NCBI GenBank assembly: GCA_963205495.1
Contig: CAUJIN010000056.1
Span: 1 to 64,000, forward strand
Source: Pseudomonadota bacterium
GTDB lineage: Bacteria; Pseudomonadota; Gammaproteobacteria; Xanthomonadales; Xanthomonadaceae
Reading direction: 5' to 3'
Length of the DNA stretch: 64,000 bases
The translations under genes and the position numbers were made by a program. A model generated the notes under the pieces. That model was not told where the DNA came from. It saw only the letters and a program-made list of their open reading frames with translations, and did not search any database. This document shows positions 37,572-45,547 of the stretch, in pieces. Each line of letters opens with the position of its first letter. The stretch's first letter is position 1.

Positions 37572-38030
37572 ATGTCTTTCAATAAATTTGCGGCAGTCGC
37601 TGCTTCTGGCCTGCTGATGTTTGGAGCTGCTCAGCTCTCTCACGCCGAAGAACTGCTGGTGACATCTGTTGCTAAGGCGAAGGGAAGCGTATTTTCCGTC
37701 GACGTGATGACTGAAGGTGCTGCAGTGGCACTTCAGTTCAACATCGCATTGCCTAAGGGCGTTTTGCCGGAGCAGGTTGATTTGTCCAAGTGTGTTGCAG
37801 ATCTGCCCAAGAGTCATAAGGGTCAGTGTTCCGTGGCGAAAGGGCAGATTATTGGCATCGTCTACAATGACCAGAATGTTGCACTGCCGGCAGGTGTTGT
37901 TTCCATTGGAAAGATTGGGCTGAACAACGGTGCTGCAAAGAGCGCTAAACTTTCGGTCGCCTACTTCGAGGTGAACGATGCGTCCGCGCGTGAACTTCCA
38001 GTGAGTTCCCGAGTTTCACAGGAAAAGTGA
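37572..38030 (+). CDS. Exported free-standing cohesin-like protein
   Basis: The 152-residue product has a signal peptide (FAAVAASGLLMFGAAQLSHA). The mature 130 residues fit a single cohesin fold: SVFSVDVMTEGAAVALQFNI, then ALPKGV and IIGIVYNDQNVALPAGVVSI. The N-terminal SVDV and the later GIVYND...AGV correspond to the strands that open and follow the dockerin-facing sheet in cohesins. GC content is locally as low as 45%. An SD sequence GGAG lies 9 bp before the ATG. It is 18 bp downstream of the dockerin gene, so cotranscription and binding to that dockerin are likely. The fold call rests on pattern reading and is not certain. Confidence 0.7.
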   Translation: MSFNKFAAVAASGLLMFGAAQLSHAEELLVTSVAKAKGSVFSVDVMTEGAAVALQFNIALPKGVLPEQVDLSKCVADLPKSHKGQCSVAKGQIIGIVYNDQNVALPAGVVSIGKIGLNNGAAKSAKLSVAYFEVNDASARELPVSSRVSQEK

Positions 38031-38080
38031 ACACGTGTCGTATGCTGTTGATTGATTCATCAATTGGAGTGATGTGAACT

Positions 38081-39343
38081 ATGAAACATAAGAACTATTT
38101 GTTGTTGCCCCTTGCAGCAGCGCTGTTGATGGGGGCGGGTGTTGCATCTGCAGCGACTATTGCAGTGAGCAGCGGAACTGTGCCGGTTGCTGGTGGCCCC
38201 GTGACGATCACGGCCAGCTTTACGGGTGATGGTTTGGTTGTTGCTTATCAGTCGGACGTCTTGTACGACGGCACGAAGTTTTCGGCGGTGGCAACAACCA
38301 ACGCAGGAACCGGCTTGTGCAGTGTCTTGAGTCCGGGTGTGATTCGTCTTCTTGATGGGACACCAGACAATAGCCCGCTTGGAAACACGACGACTTGCAG
38401 CATCGTTTTCACTGCGAACGCAGGTGCTGGCGGTGATGTCGAGCCGCTCACGCTGGGTGGCGTTCAGGAATTGAACGATGCCGGGGGCAATTCGCTTCCT
38501 TTGGCGAACCATACGTTCACCAATGGATCGATCACCTGGCTTGCCGGTCCGCCGCCCGATGTGGTCGTGACCTTCAACCCGATCTCCGGTTCCACGGTGG
38601 CCTTCGGTGGCGGTCTGCCGGGTGCCAACGTCACGCAGTCCATCGCGATCGGCAACACCGGCACCATCGGCACCGGTACCGTCAGCGGTTGCGTCCTCTC
38701 GGGTCCCGATGCAGCGTCGTTCAGCATCACGGGTGGCAACCCGTCCACGGTTCCGCCGGCGACGTCGCTCGGTCTGCAGGCAACGCTGGGTGCGGCGGCT
38801 CTCAACGCCACCCTCACCTGCAACGTGGCTGACTCCAGTGCAACCACCAGCGCCACCTGGACCCTGACCGCTCCGGCGGGCACCGTGCTCCAGGCTCCGA
38901 CTCTGGCCTCCAACCCGGCCAGCGGCGCTTCGATCACCCTGCCCAACAGCTACGGCACCCCGGTGACCACGCCGATCGCCTTCACCCCGACGGGTGGCGA
39001 CGCGGGCGGCCCGAACGCCTCCGTGACCTGCAGCACCGCTTCGGCGGGCTTCACCGTCACCCCGGCGGGCGCGCTGACCTTCACCCCCCCGGGTGGCGCT
39101 GCGCAGAATGCGGTCGTGGGTTGCACCCCGGGTGCCTCGCCTGTTAGTGGTGTCGTGACCTGCACGGGCACGCACCAGGGCGGTGCCATCAACTGGTCGT
39201 ATGACGTCACCTGCCCAGCGGCTCAGACGGCTCCGCCGCCGCCGACCTTCGTGCCGGCCACCTCGCTGTGGTCCAAGCTCGCCCTGTTCGGCGTCTTCGC
39301 CGCCCTCGGCATGCTGGTCCTCGGCCTGCGCCGCAACCACTGA
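38081..39343 (+). CDS. Membrane-anchored cohesin-like protein with CTERM-like tail
   Basis: The 420-residue product has a signal peptide (LPLAAALLMGAGVASA). Residues 24-155 look cohesin-like (VVAYQSDVLYDGTKFSAVAT; TTCSIVFTANAGAGGDVEPL). Two beta-sandwich regions follow, with four or more Cys in a pattern like choice-of-anchor/ASPM-SPD2-Hydin domains. The C terminus is PPPPTFVPATSLW, a membrane helix (LALFGVFAALGMLVLGL) and RRNH. That tripartite end resembles IPTL-CTERM sorting tails. GC content rises from about 55-60% to about 72% near 38540, at the join between the cohesin part and the rest. It could anchor dockerin proteins at the envelope. Confidence 0.75.
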   Translation: MKHKNYLLLPLAAALLMGAGVASAATIAVSSGTVPVAGGPVTITASFTGDGLVVAYQSDVLYDGTKFSAVATTNAGTGLCSVLSPGVIRLLDGTPDNSPLGNTTTCSIVFTANAGAGGDVEPLTLGGVQELNDAGGNSLPLANHTFTNGSITWLAGPPPDVVVTFNPISGSTVAFGGGLPGANVTQSIAIGNTGTIGTGTVSGCVLSGPDAASFSITGGNPSTVPPATSLGLQATLGAAALNATLTCNVADSSATTSATWTLTAPAGTVLQAPTLASNPASGASITLPNSYGTPVTTPIAFTPTGGDAGGPNASVTCSTASAGFTVTPAGALTFTPPGGAAQNAVVGCTPGASPVSGVVTCTGTHQGGAINWSYDVTCPAAQTAPPPPTFVPATSLWSKLALFGVFAALGMLVLGLRRNH

Positions 39344-39369
39344 TCGGCAACGGTCAAATGCTGCATCGG

Positions 39370-39400
39370 AAAGGGCGCCCTCGGGCGCCCTTTCTTTTTT
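39370..39400 (+). terminator. Strong Rho-independent terminator after the cohesin cluster
   Basis: AAAGGGCGCCC and GGGCGCCCTTT pair around a TC loop and run into TTTCTTTTTT. It lies 27 bp after the stop of the anchored cohesin-like gene. Confidence 0.93.
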
Positions 39401-39464
39401 GGCACACACGCAAAAACCTCACCCCGCAGGTCGGCCCTGCGCGGTCGACGTTTGCATTGCGGTA

Positions 39465-39677
39465 CCTGATTAGCCCTGAGTCTCAGCCGCGCCCAGAGGG
39501 GCGAGTCCCCTCTCCCCCGCCAATGGGCGGGGGAGAGGGGGAGGGTGAGGGGGTACGCGCTGGGAGGCGCTATTGCGGTCTTCGCGGAACGGCTCCGAAA
39601 GTCCTCTCACCCCAACCCTCTCCCCCATTTGCATGGGGGAGAGGGAGCTTTACAGCTGAGACTCAGGGCTAATCAGG
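39465..39677. mobile_element. MITE-like element, 213 bp, with 8-bp target duplication
   Basis: Perfect 23-bp terminal inverted repeats (39465-39487 starting CCTGATTAGC, and 39655-39677) bound a 213-bp segment without a coding sequence. The flanks carry identical 8-bp direct repeats TTGCGGTA at 39457-39464 and 39678-39685, the footprint of transposition. Inside are two CCCTCTCCCCC-type hairpins (arms 39507-39520 with 39527-39540, and 39616-39628 with 39633-39645). It must have been mobilised by a transposase encoded elsewhere. Families that make 8-bp duplications include IS1595 and IS256; no assignment is made. Confidence 0.9.
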
Positions 39678-39732
39678 TTGCGGTATGCGCAAGCGCCTTT
39701 CTTGATCGGGCACCACAGGTAGGAATCCTGGC

Positions 39733-39753
39733 GCGTCTCATCTGATGAGACGC
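39733..39753. promoter_or_regulatory. Inverted repeat upstream of rmuC
   Basis: GCGTCTCATC and GATGAGACGC form a near-perfect palindrome 20 bp before the rmuC start. It may be an operator or a hairpin in the leader; no T tract follows on the plus strand. Nothing else was recognised between the MITE and rmuC. Confidence 0.4.
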
Positions 39754-39773
39754 CTGCCCGCTAGCGTGCACGC

Positions 39774-41249
39774 ATGAACGACCCTGCTTCCACCCTGATT
39801 CTCGCCATCACGGCATTGGCGTTGTGCGCCGCTGCCTTCTGGTTCCGGTCCGCGCGCATCCGCGAATCCACCCAATCCACCGCGTTCCAGCAAGGTAGAG
39901 CCTCGCGCGAAGGCGAACTGATCGCGCTGACGCACGAACGCGATGCGCAAACGGAACGTGCGAAGGAACTCCACGCCCGGCTGGCCGCCTTGGAAGCGGA
40001 AGCACACCGCCTGCGCGAACGATCGGATCAACTTTCCGACGAGCGCGCCGCGCTTTCCGCACGCGCCGAACGCTGTGCCCAGTACGAGGCCCGAGCCGAA
40101 CGTCTGGAGGTTGAACTGCAAGAAGCGCGCGAAAACGGCGCCTCCGCCCGCGCGCGCTGCGCCGAGCTGGAAGCGCGTCTGCAGGAACAGCAGATCTCTC
40201 ACGAAACCCGTCTGCGCGACTTCGACGAACGCCTCAAAGCCGAACTGGCCCAGCTGGCCCAGGGCGTGCTGGAGGAAAAGACCCGCCACTTCGACGAGCG
40301 CAGCGAAAAGCAGCTCGGCAGCGTGCTGGCCCCGCTGCGCGAACAGCTCGGCCAGTTCACCCAGAGCATCACCCGCACCAACGCCGAAATCCTGTCGCTG
40401 CGCCAGCTCAATCAGCAGATCACCTCCGAGGCCGCAAACCTCACCCGCGCGCTCAAGGGCGACAGCCGCAGCCAGGGCGTTTGGGGGGAATTGGCACTGG
40501 AGCGGCTGCTGGAACTGGCGGGTTTGCAGAGCGGGCGCAGTTTCGATGTGCAGGTGGTCTTCAAGGGAGAAGACGGAGGTCGCCCGCGACCGGACGTGAT
40601 CGTGCGCCTGCCCGAAGAGCGCGACCTGGTGATCGACGCTAAGGTGTCGCTCACCGCCTGGGAGCGCGCCGTCGCAAGCCACGATGACGCCTCCCGCGAG
40701 CAAGCCATGAAGGAGCATCTCGGCTCCCTGCGCCGCCACATCGAGGAGTTGGGCAGGCGCGACTACAGCGCCGTGCCGGGCGTGCGCACGCTCGACTTCG
40801 TGCTCCTGTTCGTGCCGGTGGAGGCGGCCTACATCGAGGCCCTGCGACGCGACGATGCGCTCTACGCCTGCGCGATGGAGCGCAACATCGCCCTGGTCAG
40901 TCCCAGCACCCTGCTTGCGACCCTGCGCACCGTCGCGCACCTGTGGCGCATGGAAGACCGCAGCCGCAATGCCCGGGAAATCGCCCGCCAGGCCGGCGCC
41001 CTGCACGACGCTTTCGTACTGCTGGAGGGTGAACTCACCCAGGTCGGCGAACAGCTCAACCGCGCCCAGCACAGCCACGAAGCCGCCGTCCGACGCATCC
41101 GCACCGGCCGAGGCAACCTCGTAGGCCGCGTCGATCGACTGCGAAAGCTCGGCGCAGATGCGCACAAGCGACTGAATGCAGAAGGTTTTGATGATGAGCA
41201 GGATTCTCGGAGCACCTGCTCGAGCGTCCAAGGCCAGGGGGACCGGTAG
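39774..41249 (+). CDS. rmuC: RmuC-family DNA recombination protein
   Basis: The 491-residue product has an N-terminal membrane helix (LILAITALALCAAAFWF), a long coiled coil (about 35-225, rich in Glu/Arg/Leu) and the RmuC domain. That domain has VWGELALERLLELAGLQSG, RPRPDVIVRLPEERDLVIDA and the nuclease-like core DAKVSLTAW, then AHLWRMEDRSRNAREIA. RmuC limits inversions at short repeats and has a PD-(D/E)xK-like fold. Its usual length is near 450-500, so the gene is complete. It sits alone, right after the MITE. A role in restraining rearrangement is known from Escherichia coli; here it is inferred. Confidence 0.93.
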   Translation: MNDPASTLILAITALALCAAAFWFRSARIRESTQSTAFQQGRASREGELIALTHERDAQTERAKELHARLAALEAEAHRLRERSDQLSDERAALSARAERCAQYEARAERLEVELQEARENGASARARCAELEARLQEQQISHETRLRDFDERLKAELAQLAQGVLEEKTRHFDERSEKQLGSVLAPLREQLGQFTQSITRTNAEILSLRQLNQQITSEAANLTRALKGDSRSQGVWGELALERLLELAGLQSGRSFDVQVVFKGEDGGRPRPDVIVRLPEERDLVIDAKVSLTAWERAVASHDDASREQAMKEHLGSLRRHIEELGRRDYSAVPGVRTLDFVLLFVPVEAAYIEALRRDDALYACAMERNIALVSPSTLLATLRTVAHLWRMEDRSRNAREIARQAGALHDAFVLLEGELTQVGEQLNRAQHSHEAAVRRIRTGRGNLVGRVDRLRKLGADAHKRLNAEGFDDEQDSRSTCSSVQGQGDR

Positions 41250-41392
41250 CAGCACGGCACCGACCAATGCGGGCACTTATCATGTGGTGGCCACGATGGA
41301 TGACGGCAACCTTCACGGAACGGCCCCAGTGCGCGGTTGTTGTGAAAAAAGATGAACTCGATCGGCTCTGACACGATTGCATCGCGCCGCGA

Positions 41393-41421
41393 TTACCGTT
41401 CTTCCTGTGAAAGGATAGGAT
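41393..41421 (+). promoter_or_regulatory. Candidate promoter of the subtilase gene
   Basis: TTACCG, a 17-bp spacer and TAGGAT lie about 94 bp before the subtilase ATG. The match is weak but is the best in the 265-bp gap 41250-41514, where nothing else was recognised. Confidence 0.3.
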
Positions 41422-41514
41422 CAGCCCAGCTGCAGCGAGGAGGTCGGGGTGTCAGTTCTGACTCGCAGCTACGCGGCAGTGTCTCCGGACATCGTGAATA
41501 CAACAGGGGTATGC

Positions 41515-44500
41515 ATGAAATTCTATCGTTGGGTCTTGCCGATCCTGGCGGGCTTTCTCGCCAGTGTGGCGGTGTCACAGGCGCAGTCGCCGATACGGCA
41601 GCCGAACCACGCGGCACCGGGAGGTGTGCTGCTTCCCAATCTCGGAATGGCTCAGCCGGAGGGTGCGCGCGCACCGGCCACCGGTGCTGATCTTGCGCGG
41701 CTTGTCCGGCAGGACGGTCAGGTCAATGTGATCGTTTCACTGGCGTTGGACGCCACGTTCCATGAGGAAGGGCGTCTGTCCAATGCGGAGGTGCAGCGCC
41801 AGCGCGGTCGAATCGGCGTCGCGCGCAATCGCGTGCTTGCGGAGCTTCCCCTAGGCTCGTTCACGCTCAATAGGGAATACGAAAGCATTCCGGCCGTTGC
41901 GCTGCAGGTGGACGAAAGCGGCCTGGCCGTGCTGGAGCGTTCTTCCTCCGTGACGCAGGTCGTGGAGGATGCGCTCTCGGTAACCTCGCTCCTGCAGAGC
42001 GTTGCCCTGATCGGTGCGCCGCGCGCCTGGTCGGCTGGTTACGACGGCAGCGGCTGGGCGGTGGCGATCCTCGACACTGGCATCGATATCAATCATTCCT
42101 TCTTTCGCAACGCCGCGAACAACTCGCGCATCGTGGCGGAAGCCTGCTATTCGCGGGCGGGCGGTGCTCCGGCGGGTACCGCCTCGCTCTGCCCGAACGG
42201 CACGCCCACTCAGACTGGTGCTGGAGCCGCCAACGCGAACACGGCGAACTGCCTGAGTGGCGGCAACCAGCTCTGCGACCACGGCACGCATGTCGCCGGC
42301 ATCGCCGCGGGCTACAACGGCAGCGTCCTCGGAGAAACCCTGAACGGCGTGGCGCCGAACGCTAACATCATCGCGATTCAGGTGTTCACGCGCTTCACCA
42401 CTGCTGCCGGGTGCAACCCCAATCCGGCGCCCTGCGTCAAGTCTTACAATTCCGATCAGCTTGCGGCGCTCAACTACATCAATACCACGCTGCGCCCGAG
42501 CCACAATATCGCCTCGGTCAACATGAGCCTCGGTGGCGGCAGCTACGCGAGCTACTGCGACGCGACTGCCGGCGCGACCAAGACGGCGATCGACAACCTG
42601 CGCTCCAACGGCATCGCGACCATCATCGCCACCGGCAATGATGGTTCCAGCAGCACGATCAGTTCACCTGCCTGCATTTCCACGGCGATCGCCGTTTCCT
42701 CGACCAGCAAGGTCGACATCGTCTCGGGCTTCTCCAACGTGGCGACGATCATGGATCTCTTCGCGCCGGGTTCCGGCGGTGCGGGCGGGGCCCCCTGGGA
42801 TGGCGGGATCGCCTCCTCGGTCCCGGGCGGCTGGGCACTCATGAGCGGCACGTCGATGGCGACACCGCATGTCGCCGGAGCCTATGCGGTGGCGAAGCAG
42901 GCCGCGCCTGCGGCGAGCGTGACCGATGTCCTCAATGCCTTCATCACGACCGGTACGCCCGTGACCGACACGCGGCCGAGCGCGAGCGGAACGATCACCA
43001 AGCCGCGCATCAACGTCGATGGCGCGGTGGCGGTGCTCACGGGCGGAACGACCTGGACGGTGACACCGAGCGTCAACGGCTCCGGCGGCAGCATCGCGCC
43101 GGCGAGCGCGGTAACGGTCGCGAACGGAGCGACCCCGAGCTTCAATCTGTTTCCCGATCCGGGCTTCGTGGTCGATACGGTCGGCGGAACCTGTGGAGGG
43201 ACACTCAGCGGTGGACGCTATACCACGAATGCGGTGAGCGCGAACTGCACGGTGACGGCGAGCTTCAAGCCCTTCGTCGGCAATCCGGAGGTCTGCGGCA
43301 CGCTCAACTATCCGTTGGTGCAAACCGCGGACGGCAGCGCCTTCAGCTTCCTGACCGGCATCGCGCAGGGCTACAGCGCGTCGCGGGTCGACGACATCAA
43401 TCTCTACGTCAACGGCGGCAACATGTGGGCGTGGTGGTATGGCGGCCCCGGTGGCGTTGCTTCCGGCGCACAGGTCGCGGTGCTGGCGGCCGGTACCACG
43501 ATCGGACCGGGCTCGACCTTCAACAACGACAACAAGGCGATGAACAACTGGTTGCCGGGTCGTACCGGCTACCTGGGCATCGCCTTCGAGAACGCGAACA
43601 CGGGCGTGCGCAACTACGGTTGGTTGCGGATGACCACGGCGGGTACCAATGGCTATCCGGCCACCTGGCATGAGTACTGCTACAACTCGGTCGGTGGATC
43701 CATCGTCGCAGGCACGCCTCCGGCCCAACACACGATCACGGTCAATCGCAGCCCGGTGGCAGGTGGCACGGCGAGCTGCTCGCCCAACCCGGTCTACAAC
43801 GGCTTGGCCAGCGTGTGTGGCGCGACGCCCAATCCCGGCTACACCTTCTCCGGGTGGAGTGGAGCCTGCAGTGGTGCCACCTGCGTCCTGACCAACGTGA
43901 CCTCGGTGAAGACGGTCACGGCCAACTTCACGGCGAGTAGTTACACACTGACGTTCGACGCACAAGGTGGAAACCCGACGCCGGCATCGATGACGGGAAG
44001 CGCCGGTGTCACGGTGACGCTGCCCGCAGCTCCGACCCGTACGGGCTACACGTTCGTCAACTGGAACACCGCGGCGAATGGTTCGGGCACGGCGCAAGCG
44101 GCGGGTGGCAGCTACACGATGCCGGCAAGCAACACCACGCTGTACGCGATCTGGGCCATCAACCAGCACACCGTGACCTTCGTGGACTGGGACGCGACGG
44201 TGCTCAAGACCGAGTCGGTGAACCACGGCGGCGCGGCAACGGCCCCGGCGAATCCGAGCCGCACGGGCTACACCTTCACGGGCTGGAGCGTGCCGTTCAA
44301 CAACGTGACGGCGGACCTGACGGTCACGGCGCAGTACGCGATCAACAGCTACACCGTGACCTTCGTGGACTGGGACGGCACGGTGCTCAAGACCGAGACC
44401 GTGAACCACGGCGGCGCGGCAACGGCCCCGGCGAATCCGAGCCGCACTGGCTACACCTTCAACGGCTGGGATGTGGCGTTCAACAACGTGACGGCGGACC

Positions 44501-45396
44501 TGACGGTCACGGCGCAGTACGCGATCAACCAGTACACGCTGAGCTTCGACAGCCAGGGTGGAGGCCTGGTGGGCGACATCACGGCGGATTACGGTGCCAC
44601 GGTGACGCTGCCCGCAGCTCCGACCCGTACGGGCTACACGTTCGTGAACTGGAACACCGCGGCGAATGGTTCGGGCACGGCGCACGCGGCGGGCGGCAGC
44701 TACGCGATGCCGGCAAGCAACACCACGCTGTACGCGATCTGGACGGTGAGTCAGTACACGCTTGCATATCAGGCCGGACCGCACGGCTCCATCGTGGGCA
44801 ATGCAAGCCAAACCGTGGCGCACGGCGGCAGCGGTACTGCAGTGACTGCGGTAGCCGATGCTGGATGGTTCTTCGATGTCTGGAGCGATGGGCGAATCGA
44901 CAATCCGCGCACCGATATCAATGTGGAAGCCAGCATTGCCGTGACAGCTCGATTCAGCCAGCGCTGCGACATCTTCTGCAACGGATTCGAAGACAACCTT
45001 GCGCCGCGATCGGAGCCGCTGGTGCTTCCTGGCGACGAGACCGAGGGTGTTTCGGCCGGCTGGCGTATCCCGGCGGTTGGTGTCGGTGTTGCCAATCCGG
45101 TGATCGAGCTGCTGGATGCGCGCGGTACGGCGATTGCGTGGATCGACGCTGCACGTGTGGCCGACGGCATTTCGCTTCGCTTGCGTCGGATCGATGCGCA
45201 GGGGGCCGAGCAGGCCGGAACGTGGGTGTCGTGGGCAGGCATCGAGCGGGTCGGATATGTCTGGGGCATTTCCGGCAATGATCTTCTGCTGCGTTTTGGT
45301 GCAGACGACCGCTATCCCGACGCGCTGGTGCTGATCCTGCCGGAGGGTGCGCGACTCCCCGAGGCGGCGCGGGTACGGCAATCCCCAAGCGACTGA
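41515..45396 (+). CDS. Secreted subtilisin-like (S8) protease with InlB-type repeats
   Basis: The 1293-residue product has a signal peptide (WVLPILAGFLASVAVSQAQ) and an inhibitor-like propeptide (about 60-155; QVNVIVSLALD). The S8 domain holds Asp187 (LDTGID), His256 (DHGTHVAGIAAG) and Ser447 (SGTSMATPHVAGA). A beta domain follows, then tandem InlB-type/Listeria-Bacteroides repeats with TRTGYTF(V/T/N)-W. Some repeats are nearly identical at DNA level. After IFCNGFED near 1160 come about 130 further residues. The ATG at 41515 follows AGGGG at 41505-41509 and begins the signal peptide; the in-frame start at 41449 would bury it. A terminator follows. It likely degrades external protein. Confidence 0.92.
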   Translation: MKFYRWVLPILAGFLASVAVSQAQSPIRQPNHAAPGGVLLPNLGMAQPEGARAPATGADLARLVRQDGQVNVIVSLALDATFHEEGRLSNAEVQRQRGRIGVARNRVLAELPLGSFTLNREYESIPAVALQVDESGLAVLERSSSVTQVVEDALSVTSLLQSVALIGAPRAWSAGYDGSGWAVAILDTGIDINHSFFRNAANNSRIVAEACYSRAGGAPAGTASLCPNGTPTQTGAGAANANTANCLSGGNQLCDHGTHVAGIAAGYNGSVLGETLNGVAPNANIIAIQVFTRFTTAAGCNPNPAPCVKSYNSDQLAALNYINTTLRPSHNIASVNMSLGGGSYASYCDATAGATKTAIDNLRSNGIATIIATGNDGSSSTISSPACISTAIAVSSTSKVDIVSGFSNVATIMDLFAPGSGGAGGAPWDGGIASSVPGGWALMSGTSMATPHVAGAYAVAKQAAPAASVTDVLNAFITTGTPVTDTRPSASGTITKPRINVDGAVAVLTGGTTWTVTPSVNGSGGSIAPASAVTVANGATPSFNLFPDPGFVVDTVGGTCGGTLSGGRYTTNAVSANCTVTASFKPFVGNPEVCGTLNYPLVQTADGSAFSFLTGIAQGYSASRVDDINLYVNGGNMWAWWYGGPGGVASGAQVAVLAAGTTIGPGSTFNNDNKAMNNWLPGRTGYLGIAFENANTGVRNYGWLRMTTAGTNGYPATWHEYCYNSVGGSIVAGTPPAQHTITVNRSPVAGGTASCSPNPVYNGLASVCGATPNPGYTFSGWSGACSGATCVLTNVTSVKTVTANFTASSYTLTFDAQGGNPTPASMTGSAGVTVTLPAAPTRTGYTFVNWNTAANGSGTAQAAGGSYTMPASNTTLYAIWAINQHTVTFVDWDATVLKTESVNHGGAATAPANPSRTGYTFTGWSVPFNNVTADLTVTAQYAINSYTVTFVDWDGTVLKTETVNHGGAATAPANPSRTGYTFNGWDVAFNNVTADLTVTAQYAINQYTLSFDSQGGGLVGDITADYGATVTLPAAPTRTGYTFVNWNTAANGSGTAHAAGGSYAMPASNTTLYAIWTVSQYTLAYQAGPHGSIVGNASQTVAHGGSGTAVTAVADAGWFFDVWSDGRIDNPRTDINVEASIAVTARFSQRCDIFCNGFEDNLAPRSEPLVLPGDETEGVSAGWRIPAVGVGVANPVIELLDARGTAIAWIDAARVADGISLRLRRIDAQGAEQAGTWVSWAGIERVGYVWGISGNDLLLRFGADDRYPDALVLILPEGARLPEAARVRQSPSD
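43985..44755 (+). repeat. Near-identical tandem repeats within the subtilase gene
   Basis: Two 186-bp units (about 44160-44345 and 44346-44531) differ at only a handful of bases. A second pair (about 44000-44160 and 44590-44750) is also nearly identical. They encode the InlB-type repeats and can expand or contract by recombination. Confidence 0.8.
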
Positions 45397-45417
45397 GTTG
45401 CATCGATGCAGTGATGA

Positions 45418-45452
45418 CGGGGCGAAGCCTTCGGCTTCGCCCCGATCTTTTT
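45418..45452 (+). terminator. Rho-independent terminator after the subtilase gene
   Basis: CGGGGCGAAGCC and GGCTTCGCCCCG pair around TTC, followed by ATCTTTTT. It is 21 bp after the stop. Confidence 0.92.
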
Positions 45453-45547
45453 GCGGATTGACGCGTGTCATGACCAACGGGCCTTTGCGTTGCTGCGCCG
45501 CGCTTCTACCATCGCGCCTTTCCGTCCTGAAATCGGGAGAGGCAGAG

